From Nocardioides daeguensis (GTDB taxonomy: Bacteria > Actinomycetota > Actinomycetes > Propionibacteriales > Nocardioidaceae): DNA of 64,000 nucleotides. Shown in pieces: positions 16,007-24,738 of the stretch. Each line of letters opens with the position of its first letter. Positions within the stretch are counted from its first letter, which is position 1. The notes beneath the pieces are model-generated. The model was not told the DNA's origin. It was given only the letters and a program-made list of their open reading frames with translations, and searched no databases. A program made the translations under genes and the position numbers. The stretch covers positions 124,001 through 188,000 of the forward strand of contig NZ_JAHTKU010000021.1 in the NCBI RefSeq assembly GCF_019192965.1, written 5' to 3'.

Positions 16007-17011
16007 TCAGGGGTGCAGCGGCGGCATCCCGGTGCCGGCGGACTGCGCCGCGCCGGAGAGGAACGCCTCGACCGCCTCGGCTCCCGTGTGCCGCGGCTGC
16101 CAGTCGAGATCGGCGTGGGCCCGGTCCGTGGCGAGCACGGGTACGGCGAGCAGCGCGTCCGCGAGCGAGCCCGGCACCCCGACCAGGCGAGTCAGCCACC
16201 CGGCGTCGAACGCCCCGCTGACCAGCCGGTGCGGGACCTCCACGGTCGGCGCGCCCACGATCTCACCGAGCTCCTCGCGCCGCAGCACACCGGCGCCGGC
16301 GAGGTTGAACGCGCCGCTGACCGGTCGTTCGACGGCGGCGCGGACCGCGCCGGCGACGTCCTCGGCGTGGACGGCCTGCAGCCGCAGCCCCCGCGGGACG
16401 GGGAGCGCCGGGATCCGTCGCCGGTCGAGCATCCAGGGGCGCAGCAGGAGACCGCCGAAGATCCGGCGCTGCTCGCTGGCCGCCGAGCGCTGGAAGACGA
16501 AGGCCGGCCGCAGCCGGACGACCCGGATCCCGGCGACGGTCGCCTCGAACGCGTCGAGCACCCGCTCGTTGTAGGCCTTCTCCCGGCAGTACGCCGCCGA
16601 CGAGGCCCCGTCGGTCTCCCAGGCCTCGTCGACCGGGTCGTCGTGGTCGGCCGGGGAGTACGCCGCGAGCGAGGAGGCGCAGACCAGGGCGGGGACCCGC
16701 TGCCGCCGTACCGCGGCCAGGAGGCGGCGGGTGCCCACCACGTTGGTCCGCCAGGTCTCCTCCGGGCGGTGGGTGGGCTGGAACTGCCACGCCAGGTGGA
16801 CCACCGCGTCCGCACCCTCGAGGAGCGGGTCGAGGTCGTCGGTGCCGAGGTCGGCGGGCCGCCAGGTCACCGATGCCTCGGCGACCGCGCGGTCGGACAG
16901 CTCCGGTCGGCGCCGGGCGACGCCCACCGCGTGGTGCCGGCCCTCGGCGGTGAGCTCGCGCAGCGACGCGCTCCCGATGTTCCCGGACGCTCCGGTGACG
17001 ACGACCTTCAT
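16007..17011 (-). CDS. NAD-dependent epimerase/dehydratase (extended SDR)
   Basis: 334 residues. The N-terminal Rossmann motif is VVVTGASGNIGSA (residues 3-15), the active-site serine lies in CASSLAAYS and the Tyr-x3-Lys motif is YCREK. The central part, HLAWQFQPTHRPEETWRTNVVGTRRLL, is typical of UDP-sugar epimerase-like actinobacterial proteins whose substrates are not established. It overlaps the upstream 160-residue protein gene by 4 bp, so the two are translationally coupled. Confidence 0.82.
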   Translation of the reverse strand: MKVVVTGASGNIGSASLRELTAEGRHHAVGVARRRPELSDRAVAEASVTWRPADLGTDDLDPLLEGADAVVHLAWQFQPTHRPEETWRTNVVGTRRLLAAVRRQRVPALVCASSLAAYSPADHDDPVDEAWETDGASSAAYCREKAYNERVLDAFEATVAGIRVVRLRPAFVFQRSAASEQRRIFGGLLLRPWMLDRRRIPALPVPRGLRLQAVHAEDVAGAVRAAVERPVSGAFNLAGAGVLRREELGEIVGAPTVEVPHRLVSGAFDAGWLTRLVGVPGSLADALLAVPVLATDRAHADLDWQPRHTGAEAVEAFLSGAAQSAGTGMPPLHP

Positions 17012-17490
17012 GCCGCGATCCGCCGGCGCGCCGTGGTCAGGTGCAGCTCGGCCAGCTTCTCGAGCTGGTGCTCCGAGCGGGCGACCAAGCTGTCGAGCAG
17101 GGCGGCGTCCAGGCGGGGGTCGGCGTCGGCGACCGAGCGCAGGGCCTGCCACCCGGCACGCTTGCCGAACACCGCGATCCGCAGCGCCTCGATCTCGACC
17201 AGGTCGGTCAGCGGTGAGCGGGTGAGCAGCCGGCCGTTGGGCTTGAGCCGGCCCAGCTCCGCCCCGGCCTTCGCGGCGATCGTGCCGACCGTGCTCGGCC
17301 GGGCGCCGAGGTCGTGCATGACCCGGCGCAGGGTCTCCCGCTCCTGCTCGATCTCGTCGGCGAGCTGGCCGACTGCGGTCGCCACCTCGTCGATCCCGTG
17401 GGTGCGGGCCACCCGCTGGAACAGCGACACCCCCGCCGTCGAACCGACCCAGTGGTGCTGCAGGTATCCGTGGAGCACCTCGTCATCCAT
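17008..17490 (-). CDS. Conserved actinobacterial protein of unknown function (helical)
   Basis: 160 residues, largely helical by composition: LHGYLQHHWVGSTAGVSLFQRVA near the N-terminus, ELADEIEQERETLRRVMHDLG-like heptad character around 45-65, and a basic C-terminus. It has no signal peptide or membrane segment. The arrangement of acidic and histidine residues is compatible with a ferritin-like or DinB-like helical bundle, but I do not recognise the family with certainty. It overlaps the epimerase start (ATGA), suggesting cotranscription. Confidence 0.7.
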   Translation of the reverse strand: MDDEVLHGYLQHHWVGSTAGVSLFQRVARTHGIDEVATAVGQLADEIEQERETLRRVMHDLGARPSTVGTIAAKAGAELGRLKPNGRLLTRSPLTDLVEIEALRIAVFGKRAGWQALRSVADADPRLDAALLDSLVARSEHQLEKLAELHLTTARRRIAA

Positions 17491-17524
17491 CCTCCGGGGG
17501 TACCCGCCCCGGAGCGCGGCAGAC

Positions 17525-17917
17525 CTAGACGGGGTCCGGGCCCTCCTGCTGGCGCCGTTCCTCCTCGCGCTGCTCCCGCTGCGTGCGCTCGTACGCTCGA
17601 CGCTGCTCCTCGGCGCGCTCGCGGATCTTGCGCAGGAACTCCTCGTCCTTCTCCGCGTCGGCGGCGGCGAACCGGCCGCGACGCTCGTACTCCGGGAAGC
17701 CCGGCGCCGCACCCTGCTGACGGGTCAGCGGCCGGTCGGTGACCGGTCGCCCGGCGATGAACCAGGCGATCGACCCGGCGAGCGGGAAGAAGAAGACGAT
17801 GAGCAGCCACCAGGTCTTCGCGAGGTTGCGCACGCTGTCGTCGCGCGCCGTGATCACGTCGACCAGGCAGTAGATCCACAAGATGAGGACCAGGAGGGGC
17901 GGCAGCAGGCGCAGCAT
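17525..17917 (-). CDS. PLD nuclease N-terminal-like small membrane protein
   Basis: 130 residues. Two transmembrane helices (about 3-18 and 36-56) flank the sequence VDVITARDDSVRNLAKTWW, a PLDc_N (cardiolipin synthase N-terminal) signature found alone in many actinomycetes. The C-terminal 60 residues are highly charged and probably coiled coil (rich in E, R and Q), facing the cytoplasm. The ATG at 17917 starts directly before the first helix. A regulatory or scaffolding role at the membrane is possible; none is demonstrated. Confidence 0.75.
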   Translation of the reverse strand: MLRLLPPLLVLILWIYCLVDVITARDDSVRNLAKTWWLLIVFFFPLAGSIAWFIAGRPVTDRPLTRQQGAAPGFPEYERRGRFAAADAEKDEEFLRKIRERAEEQRRAYERTQREQREEERRQQEGPDPV

Positions 17918-17953
17918 CCCGGCATTGTGCCCCACGGTGCGCGGAGGAAGGCC

Positions 17954-18063
17954 AGTTTCACCGGCCGGCCGGTGAAACTGTCGGGGGTTGGACGACAAAA
18001 CTCTCACGCTTGGACGAGGAAGTTTCCTCGTCCAAGCGTGAGTTTCACCGGCCGGCCGGTGAA
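17954..18063. repeat. Composite palindromic element (CCGGCCGGCCGG plus GGACGAGGAA hairpin), copy 1
   Basis: It has three parts: a 26-bp perfect palindrome centred on CCGGCCGGCCGG (17954-17979), a hairpin with 19-bp perfect arms and 2-nt loop (18003-18042, arms beginning CTCACGCTTGGACGAGG), and a second CCGGCCGGCCGG palindrome (18044-18063). The same modules recur at 39775-39836. It sits between two minus-strand genes and could act as a terminator or a dispersed repeat. Confidence 0.85.
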
Positions 18064-18077
18064 TCTGTCTCCCCGCC

Positions 18078-19247
18078 TCAGTACGACTTCGGCAACCCCA
18101 ACGAGTGCATGGCCACGAAGTTGAGGATCATCTCCCGGCTGACGGGGGCGATCCGGCCCAGGCGGGCGGCGACGAGCATGTTGCCGAGGCCGTACTCCTG
18201 GGTGAGGCCGTTGCCTCCGTGGGTGTGGACGGCGACGTCGGTGGCGTTGCAGGCGACCTCGCCGCCGGCGTACTTGGCCATGTTGGCGTACTCGCCGGCC
18301 GTGAAGTCGTCGCCGGCGTCGTAGAGCGCCGCGGCCTTCTGCCAGAGCAGACGGGCCTGCTCGAGCTCGATCTTGATCTTGGCCAGCGGGTGGGCGATGC
18401 CCTGGTGGGCGCCGATGGGCTGGTCCTTCCAGACCGAGCGCTCCTTGGCGTAGCCCACCGCCTTGTCGAGCGCGTAGCGGGCCAGGCCGCACGACATCGC
18501 CGCGCCCATGATCCGCTCGGGGTTGAGGCCGGCGAAGAGCTGCCACAGGCCGCCGTCCTCGTCGCCCACCAGCGCGTCGGCGGGGACCCGGACGTCGTCG
18601 AGGAACAGGGTGAACTGCTTCTCCGGCGCCTGCCACGACATCGGGATCGGCTGCTTGGTGAAGCCCTCGGCGTCGGTGGGTACGACGAACAGCGCCGGCT
18701 TGAGCTTGCCGGTCTTGGCGTCCTCGGTGCGGGAGACGATGAGCACCGACTGCGCCTCGTCGACCCCGGAGATGAACGTCTTCTGCCCCTTGAGCACCCA
18801 CTCGTCGCCGTCGCGGGTGGCGGTGGTGGTGATCTGGTGGGAGTTGGAGCCGGCGTCGGCCTCGGTGATGCCGAAGGCCATCAGGTGCGAGCCGTCGGCG
18901 ATGGCCGGCAGCCAGCGCTGCTTCTGCTCGGGTGTTCCGCAGCGGCTGATGATCGAGCCGCAGATGGCCGGCGAGACGACCATCATCAGCAGCGGGGCGC
19001 CGGCCGCGGCCGTCTCCTCGAGGACGGCGGCCAGGTCGGCCATGCCACCGCCACCACCGCCGTGCTCCTCGGGGATGTTGACGCCGAGGAAGCCGGTCTG
19101 GCCCATCTCGAGCCACATCTCGGTCATCTTGCCGCCCTCGCGGGCCTGCTTCTCGACGTACTCGCGGCCGTACTTGCCGGCGAGCTTCTTGACCGCCTCG
19201 CGCAGGGCGACGCGCTCCTCCGGCTCGGTGAACATGGTCTGGGTCAT
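18078..19247 (-). CDS. Acyl-CoA dehydrogenase (first of two in the carboxylase operon)
   Basis: 389 residues with the acyl-CoA dehydrogenase layout: N-terminal helical domain, beta domain with AFGITEADAGSNSHQITTTA and GQKTFISG, and C-terminal helical domain with VHTHGGNGLTQEYGLGNMLVAARLGRIAPVSREM. The expected reaction is FAD-dependent alpha,beta-dehydrogenation of an acyl-CoA. It overlaps the carboxylase alpha-subunit gene by 4 bp and is the last gene of the operon. The similarity in arrangement to Atu/Liu clusters suggests a citronellyl-CoA or isovaleryl-CoA-like substrate; this is inference. Confidence 0.85.
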   Translation of the reverse strand: MTQTMFTEPEERVALREAVKKLAGKYGREYVEKQAREGGKMTEMWLEMGQTGFLGVNIPEEHGGGGGGMADLAAVLEETAAAGAPLLMMVVSPAICGSIISRCGTPEQKQRWLPAIADGSHLMAFGITEADAGSNSHQITTTATRDGDEWVLKGQKTFISGVDEAQSVLIVSRTEDAKTGKLKPALFVVPTDAEGFTKQPIPMSWQAPEKQFTLFLDDVRVPADALVGDEDGGLWQLFAGLNPERIMGAAMSCGLARYALDKAVGYAKERSVWKDQPIGAHQGIAHPLAKIKIELEQARLLWQKAAALYDAGDDFTAGEYANMAKYAGGEVACNATDVAVHTHGGNGLTQEYGLGNMLVAARLGRIAPVSREMILNFVAMHSLGLPKSY

Positions 19248-21232
19248 GCGTCCTCTCCTTCGGACTCGGCGGGTTCGACGACGGCGAGCACGACGCCCGC
19301 CTCGACCTGCTGGCCGGCGCTCGCCGACAGCTCGGTGACGGTGCCCGCATAGGGCGCCGCAATGGTGTGCTGCATCTTCATCGCCTCCATCACGAGGATG
19401 GGCTGGCCTTCCTGTACGACGTCGCCGACCGCCGCGCGGACCGCGATCACGCTGCCCGGCATGGGCGCGAGCAGCGAGCCCGCGGCCACCTGGGTGGACG
19501 GGTCCACGAAGCGCGGCTTGCGGCGCAGGGCCACGTGACCCAGCGACGACTCGACGTCCACCCGGTCGCCGTCCACGAACACCTGGAAGGTGCGCGCGAC
19601 GCCGTCGACCTCGATCGTCACCCGGTCCGGTCCGGCCTCGGTGACCACGACGCACTCCAGGTCGGCGGAGCGGAACGAGCGGCCGCCGTACCAGCGCACG
19701 GCGATCTCGTCGTCGCCCGCCGCCCCGCGCAGGAAGGTGGTGACCTGCGGACCCGCGATGACGTTGCGCCATCCCGCGGGGATCCGCGCCTGCACCGGCC
19801 GGGAGACCCGGGCGGCCTCGGCGAGCGCGACCGCCGCCGCGAAGGCCGAGATCTCGGTCGTGCCCTCGCCACCGGGCGCGGCCGCGAGGGCGGTCAGGTC
19901 GGCGGTGTCGAGCCAGGTCGTGTGCATCTCGGCGGCGCTGAGCACCGGGTCGCGGAGCAGGTTGACCAGCAGGTCGCGGTTGGTGACCAGCCCGTGCAGC
20001 TCGGCCTTCGCGAGCGCGCCGGCGAGCTGGCGCAGGGCCTGCTCGCGGGTCGGCGCGTGCACGATCACCTTGGCGATCATCGCGTCGTAGAAGGTGCCGA
20101 TCGCGTCGCCCGAGCCGACGCCCGAGTCGAGTCGGACCCCGTACGATGACGGCCCCTCGAACGAGCTCAGCACACCCGGCACCTCGAACCGGGCGATCCG
20201 CCCGCTCTGCGGCTGGTAGTCGTGGGCGGGGTCCTCGGCGTAGAGCCGGACCTCGACGGCGTGCCCGACGGGCTCCCCGACCGCGACGGCCGGCGAGCGA
20301 CCCTCCGCGACCGCGATCTGCAGCGCGACCAGGTCGACGCCGTACACGGCCTCGGTGACGGGGTGCTCCACCTGGAGGCGGGTGTTCATCTCCAGGAAGT
20401 AGAAGCGGTCGCGGGCCGGGTCGTAGAGGAACTCGACGGTGCCGGCGCCGCGGTAGTCGATCGCCTCGGCGGCGGCCCGCGCGGCCTCGTGCAGCGCGGT
20501 CCGGGTCGCGGTGGGCAGGCCGGGGGCCGGCGCCTCCTCGATCACCTTCTGGTGGCGCCGCTGCACCGAGCAGTCGCGCTCGCCGAACACGATCGTGCCG
20601 TCCGGCGTGCCGAGCACCTGGACCTCGACATGGCGGCCGTTCTCGACGTACGGCTCGACGAAGACGGTGCCGTCCCCGAAGGCCGACTCCGCCTCGGAGG
20701 CGGCCTTCTCGATCTCGCCGGCCAGGGCGTCGAGCGTGCGGACGACCCGCATGCCGCGACCGCCGCCACCGGCACTCGCCTTGACCAGCAGCGGCAGGTC
20801 CGCGGCGCTCGCCGTGTCGGCCGTGAAGTTGCCGAGGACCGGCACGCCGGCCGCCTCCATCAGCTTCTTGGACTCGATCTTCGAGCCCATCTGCTCGATG
20901 GACGACGGGTCGGGGCCGACCCAGGTGAGCCCGGCCTCGGCGACCTGGCGGGCGAAGGCGGCGTTCTCGGAGAGGAAGCCGTAGCCGGGGTGGATCGCGT
21001 CGGCGCCGGCCTTGCGCGCGGCCGCGATGACGAGGTCGCCGCGCAGGTAGGTCTCGGCCGGCGTGTTCCCCGGCAGCCGTACGGCGGCGTCCGCGTCGCG
21101 CACGAACGGCATCCCCGCGTCGGCGTCGGAGTGCACGGCCACGGTCTCGATGCCGAGGTCGCGGCAGGTGCGGAACACCCGGCGGGCGATCTCGCCGCGG
21201 TTGGCGACCAGGATCCTTCGGATCAAAGGCAC
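19244..21232 (-). CDS. Biotin-dependent acyl-CoA carboxylase alpha subunit (biotin carboxylase + BCCP)
   Basis: 662 residues. The biotin carboxylase domain (about 1-445) has ILVANRGEIARRVFR, ASAGGGGRGMR (ATP-grasp loop) and FLEMNTRLQVEHPVTE. A linker domain follows. The C-terminal biotin carrier domain carries the EAMKM motif with Lys619 for biotinylation. The length matches methylcrotonyl/geranyl-CoA carboxylase alpha subunits rather than the shorter AccC. The start is GTG at 21232. It pairs with the carboxyltransferase gene upstream at 21390-23000, separated by a repeat-rich spacer. The CO2 acceptor is unknown. Confidence 0.9.
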   Translation of the reverse strand: MPLIRRILVANRGEIARRVFRTCRDLGIETVAVHSDADAGMPFVRDADAAVRLPGNTPAETYLRGDLVIAAARKAGADAIHPGYGFLSENAAFARQVAEAGLTWVGPDPSSIEQMGSKIESKKLMEAAGVPVLGNFTADTASAADLPLLVKASAGGGGRGMRVVRTLDALAGEIEKAASEAESAFGDGTVFVEPYVENGRHVEVQVLGTPDGTIVFGERDCSVQRRHQKVIEEAPAPGLPTATRTALHEAARAAAEAIDYRGAGTVEFLYDPARDRFYFLEMNTRLQVEHPVTEAVYGVDLVALQIAVAEGRSPAVAVGEPVGHAVEVRLYAEDPAHDYQPQSGRIARFEVPGVLSSFEGPSSYGVRLDSGVGSGDAIGTFYDAMIAKVIVHAPTREQALRQLAGALAKAELHGLVTNRDLLVNLLRDPVLSAAEMHTTWLDTADLTALAAAPGGEGTTEISAFAAAVALAEAARVSRPVQARIPAGWRNVIAGPQVTTFLRGAAGDDEIAVRWYGGRSFRSADLECVVVTEAGPDRVTIEVDGVARTFQVFVDGDRVDVESSLGHVALRRKPRFVDPSTQVAAGSLLAPMPGSVIAVRAAVGDVVQEGQPILVMEAMKMQHTIAAPYAGTVTELSASAGQQVEAGVVLAVVEPAESEGEDA

Positions 21233-21249
21233 TTCGTGCCTCCCTTCAG

Positions 21250-21391
21250 ACCAGCCCGCTGCAAACGCGAGCTTGCGAGTGTTTGCCCGACCAACCGCGA
21301 GCGAAGCGAGCCTGGTTGATCGGAATATCCAGTCAGTGCGGCGAAGCCGCTCGATGCCTTTCGGGCGAAGCCCGGTGCGGCGAAGCCGCTC
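21250..21391. repeat. Cluster of short inverted and direct repeats between carboxylase subunit genes
   Basis: The spacer contains the pair GCAAAC/GTTTGC around 21262-21287 and a direct repeat GTGCGGCGAAGCCGCTC at 21336-21352 and 21375-21391. Each copy of the direct repeat is itself an imperfect hairpin (GCGGC/GCCGC). The second copy overlaps the stop codon of the carboxyltransferase gene. This looks like REP-type sequence interrupting an otherwise tightly overlapping operon. Confidence 0.6.
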
Positions 21392-23000
21392 ACATGCGGA
21401 AGACGCCGAAGTTCATGGCGCCCTCGATCGGCTGGTTGTCGATGACGGACAGGCAGATGCCGAGGACCGTCCGGGTGTCGCGCGGGTCGATGACGCCGTC
21501 GTCGTAGACCATCCCGGACAGCACGTAGGGCAGCGACTGCTCCTCGATCTGCGCCTCGACCATCGCCTTGACGGCGGCGAAGCCCTCGGCGTCGAAGGGC
21601 TGGCCCTTCTTCTCCGCTGACTCCCGCGCCACGATCTCCAGCACCCCGGCGAGCTGGGCGGGTCCCATCACCGAGGACTTGGCGGAGGGCCAGGTGAACA
21701 GGAAGCGCGGGTCGTAGGCGCGCCCGTTCATGCCGTAGTTGCCGGCGCCGTACGACGCGCCCATGATCACCGTCAGGTGCGGCACCTTCGAGTTGGAGAC
21801 CGCGTTGATCATCATCGCGCCGTGCTTGATGATGCCGCCCTGCTCGTACTCCGCGCCGACCATGTAGCCGGTCGTGTTGTGCAGGAACAGCAGCGGCGTG
21901 TCCTTCTGGTTGGCCAGCTGGATGAACTGGGCGGCCTTCTGGGCCTCCTCGCTCATGAGCACGCCGCGCGCGTTGGCGAGGATGCCGATCGGGTGGCCGT
22001 GCAGCTGGGCCCAGCCGACGCACAGCGCGGTGCCGTAGAGCGGCTTGAACTCGTCGAAGGCCACCTCGTTGCCCCCTCCGGCGGCGGAGCCTGGCGAGAC
22101 CCCGTCGACGATGCGCAGGATCGCCTCGCGCGGGTCGAACGGCTCCTTGAGGTCGGTGGGGATCAGGTCGAGCAGGTCCTCGGGGTCGAGGTCGGGCTCG
22201 GCGTACGTCGTCGCGGGGACGGCGCCCTGCTTGCGCCAGTTGAGCCGGGCGACGGTACGACGGGCGAGCCGGATCGCGTCGTGCTCGTCGACCGCGAGGA
22301 AGTCGGACGAGCCGGAGATCCGCGAGTGCATCTCGGCGCCGCCGAGGGTCTCGTCGTCGGACTCCTCACCGGTCGCCATCTTCACCAGCGGCGGGCCGGC
22401 CAGGAAGACCTTGGCCTGCTCCTTGACCATGATCACGTAGTCGCTCATCCCGGGGACGTAGGCGCCGCCGGCGGTGGAGTTGCCGAACACCACCGAGATG
22501 GTGGGCTGCTTGCGGGCGCTGGCCCGGGTGAGGTCGCGGAAGCCGCGACCACCGGGGATGAAGATCTCCTTCTGGGTGGGGAGATCGGCGCCGCCGGACT
22601 CGGTGAGGTTGATGGTCGGCAGGAAGTTCTTCTCGGCGATCTCGGCGGCCCGGAAGTTCTTCCTCAGCGACCACGGGTTGAGGGCGCCGCCCTTCACCGT
22701 CGGGTCGTTGGCGACGATCATGCACTCGACGCCCTCGACGACGCCGATGCCGGTCACCAGCGAGGCGCCGACCGCGAAGTCGCTGCCCCAGCCCGCCAGC
22801 GGCATCAGCTCGAGGAACGCGGAGCCCTCGTCGACGAGCAGGTCGATCCGCTCGCGGGCGGTGAGCTTGCCGCGCTCCTGGTGGCGGGCGATGTACTTGC
22901 CGCCGGCCTCGACCGCCTTGGTCTGCTCGGCGTGCAGGTCGGCGAGCTTCGCCTCCATGGCGCTGCGCCGGGCCTGCTCGGGCGCCTCGGTGGTCGTCAT
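21390..23000 (-). CDS. Acyl-CoA carboxylase beta subunit (carboxyltransferase)
   Basis: 536 residues, the length of methylcrotonyl-CoA carboxylase beta subunits. The N-terminal half has RHQERGKLTARERIDLLVDEGSAFLEL and the C-terminal half has FLHNTTGYMVGAEYEQGGIIKHGAMM and GASYGAGNYGMNGRAY, the oxyanion-hole glycine-rich loops of crotonase-fold carboxyltransferases. It transfers CO2 from carboxybiotin to an acyl-CoA, probably a branched alpha,beta-unsaturated one. It overlaps the SRPBCC gene by 4 bp (22997-23000). Confidence 0.9.
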   Translation of the reverse strand: MTTTEAPEQARRSAMEAKLADLHAEQTKAVEAGGKYIARHQERGKLTARERIDLLVDEGSAFLELMPLAGWGSDFAVGASLVTGIGVVEGVECMIVANDPTVKGGALNPWSLRKNFRAAEIAEKNFLPTINLTESGGADLPTQKEIFIPGGRGFRDLTRASARKQPTISVVFGNSTAGGAYVPGMSDYVIMVKEQAKVFLAGPPLVKMATGEESDDETLGGAEMHSRISGSSDFLAVDEHDAIRLARRTVARLNWRKQGAVPATTYAEPDLDPEDLLDLIPTDLKEPFDPREAILRIVDGVSPGSAAGGGNEVAFDEFKPLYGTALCVGWAQLHGHPIGILANARGVLMSEEAQKAAQFIQLANQKDTPLLFLHNTTGYMVGAEYEQGGIIKHGAMMINAVSNSKVPHLTVIMGASYGAGNYGMNGRAYDPRFLFTWPSAKSSVMGPAQLAGVLEIVARESAEKKGQPFDAEGFAAVKAMVEAQIEEQSLPYVLSGMVYDDGVIDPRDTRTVLGICLSVIDNQPIEGAMNFGVFRM

Positions 23001-23482
23001 GACTCGCTCACTCCCTCAAGCACCGCCTTCATCCTCTCCAGGGTCGTGCGCATGCCGCGCTCGTTGGTCCTGCCACGCAGCCGACCCAGGACCAGCCAGT
23101 AGCCGCGCATGTACCAGGCCGGCGTGAGCCGGAAGTACTCGGTCACCCTCGTGCCGCCGTTCTCCGGCGCCATCCGGTAGCCCCACGTGTTGAGGGGGTT
23201 GCCCTCGAGCCCGACGCCGAACTCGAACACCTCGTCAGGGACGCACGCCGTGACCGTGCAGGGCGTCCAGTAGACGGGGCCGACGCCGTTGCGCCGCACG
23301 TGGCCACGGAACCGGGCGCCGACCGCGGGCCCGGTGGCACCGTGGGTCCACTCCGCCTCGAAGGTCTCGGGCGAGAACTCACCGATCCGGGTGACGTCGC
23401 TGACCAGCGCCCACACCTCCTCGACCGGCGCCTTCATGTGCACGCTCACCTCGCCGCCGAGCGGCTTCACCAAGAACGACAT
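22997..23482 (-). CDS. SRPBCC (START-like) family protein
   Basis: 161 residues forming one helix-grip domain: VSVHMKAPVEEVWALVSDVTRIGEFSPETFEAEW is the classic polyketide-cyclase/dehydrase-like start, with FRLTPAWYMRGYW near the C-terminus. The fold binds hydrophobic ligands. Its position between an acyl-CoA dehydrogenase and the carboxyltransferase, with a 4-bp overlap, suggests it binds or processes a pathway intermediate. No catalytic residues can be named. Confidence 0.78.
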   Translation of the reverse strand: MSFLVKPLGGEVSVHMKAPVEEVWALVSDVTRIGEFSPETFEAEWTHGATGPAVGARFRGHVRRNGVGPVYWTPCTVTACVPDEVFEFGVGLEGNPLNTWGYRMAPENGGTRVTEYFRLTPAWYMRGYWLVLGRLRGRTNERGMRTTLERMKAVLEGVSES

Positions 23483-23507
23483 CCAGCACCTGCTTTCCGG
23501 GGGGTGG

Positions 23508-24644
23508 TCACGCATATCCGAGGAGTCGGGCGGCCAGGTCGGTGAGGACCTCGGTCGCGCCACCGCCGATCGGGAGCAGCCGGGCGTCGCGGTAGTGCCG
23601 TTCCACCTCGGTGCCGTGCATGTAGCCGGCGCCGCCGTGCAGCTGCACGGCGATGTCGGAGACCGCGACCGCCGTGTCGACGGCGGTCTGCTTGGCCAGG
23701 CAGGCCTCGGCGATCACGTTCTCGCCGGCGACGTGGCGGGCCGCGACGTCGAGGGTGTAGGTGCGGGCGACCTCGACCTGGCGATGCATCTCGACCAGCT
23801 GGGACCGCACGACCTGGTTCTTGTTCAGCGGCTTGCCGAAGGTCTCGCGGTCGCGGGTGTACTGCGCCGCGAGGTCGAGGCAGCGCTTCGCGTGGCCGTA
23901 GCCCATCAGGGCGAGGAAGATCCGCTCCACGACGAACTGCTGGGCGATGTAGTAGAAGCCGTGGTTCTCCTGCCCCACCAGGTTCTCCACCGGGACCCGC
24001 ACGTCGACGTACGACAGCTCGGCGGTGTCGGAGCAGTGCCAGCCCATCTTCCTCAGCGAGCGCTGGACGGTGAAGCCCGGCGTCCCCTTGTCGACGACGA
24101 TGAGCGAGATGCCGGCGTGACCGGCCTCGCCGGTGCGGCACGCGGTGACGACGAAGTCGCCGCGGACCGCGGAGGTGATGAACGTCTTGGCACCGTTGAT
24201 GACGTAGTGGTCGCCGTCGCGGACGGCCTTCGTGGTGATGCCGGCGACGTCGGAGCCGCCTCCCGGCTCGGTGATGCCGAGGCTGCCGATCTTCTCGCCG
24301 GCCAGGGTCGGGCGGACGTAGGTGTCGATGAGGTACGGCGAGCCGTTCTCCACCATGTGCGGGACCGAGATGCCGTGGGTGAACAGCGAGGCCATCAGGC
24401 CACCGGACGCGCCGGCCTCCATCAGCCCCTCCTGCAGGGCACACGCGTCGAGCAGGTCACCGCCCTCGCCGCCGACCGCCTCCGGGTAGCCGACGGCCAG
24501 CAGCCCCGCCTTGGCCGCGGCCTGGGTGAGGCTGCGCGGCAGCTCGCCGGCGTCCTCCCACTCCTGCAGGCCGGGCATGATCTCGCGGCGCGCGAACTCG
24601 GTCGCCGACTCCTTGAGCGCCTGGCGCTCCTCGCTCCATCTCAT
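23508..24644 (-). CDS. Acyl-CoA dehydrogenase (second of two in the carboxylase operon)
   Basis: 378 residues. It carries the beta-domain motifs GSLGITEPGGGSDVAGI and GAKTFITSAVRGD, and the C-terminal QLHGGAGYMHGTEVERHYRDARLLPIGGGATEV typical of long-chain or citronellyl-type dehydrogenases. I chose the ATG at 24644, preceded by an AGAAGAGG ribosome-binding site; an upstream extension would be read from a repeat. It is separated from the DUF1446 gene by the repeat at 24678-24738 but is probably in the same transcript. Confidence 0.86.
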   Translation of the reverse strand: MRWSEERQALKESATEFARREIMPGLQEWEDAGELPRSLTQAAAKAGLLAVGYPEAVGGEGGDLLDACALQEGLMEAGASGGLMASLFTHGISVPHMVENGSPYLIDTYVRPTLAGEKIGSLGITEPGGGSDVAGITTKAVRDGDHYVINGAKTFITSAVRGDFVVTACRTGEAGHAGISLIVVDKGTPGFTVQRSLRKMGWHCSDTAELSYVDVRVPVENLVGQENHGFYYIAQQFVVERIFLALMGYGHAKRCLDLAAQYTRDRETFGKPLNKNQVVRSQLVEMHRQVEVARTYTLDVAARHVAGENVIAEACLAKQTAVDTAVAVSDIAVQLHGGAGYMHGTEVERHYRDARLLPIGGGATEVLTDLAARLLGYA

Positions 24645-24677
24645 CCAAACCTCTTCTCGAAACTGGGGCCCTCCGGC

Positions 24678-24738
24678 GGGGCCCCCGCGGCGTTGTTGCG
24701 GGGGAGCGAAGCGGAGGAGCAAGAACGTCGTGGGGTGC
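24678..24738. repeat. 60-bp dispersed element, copy 1 (matches the response-regulator start region)
   Basis: The reverse complement of this stretch matches 54277-54335 over almost its full length: CACCCC, CGACGTTCTT, CTCCTCCGC, TCGCTCCCCCG and CCGCGGGGGCCCC occur in the same order with a few substitutions and 1-base indels. It contains complementary GGGGCCCC/CGGGGG stretches and lies between two minus-strand genes of the carboxylase operon. Confidence 0.75.

Noticed and set aside
17954..18063. Considered as a CRISPR-like or phage attachment array because of repeated CCGGCCGGCCGG units
   Set aside because: There are no regularly spaced identical repeats with unique spacers, no cas or integrase genes, and the structure is palindromic hairpins.
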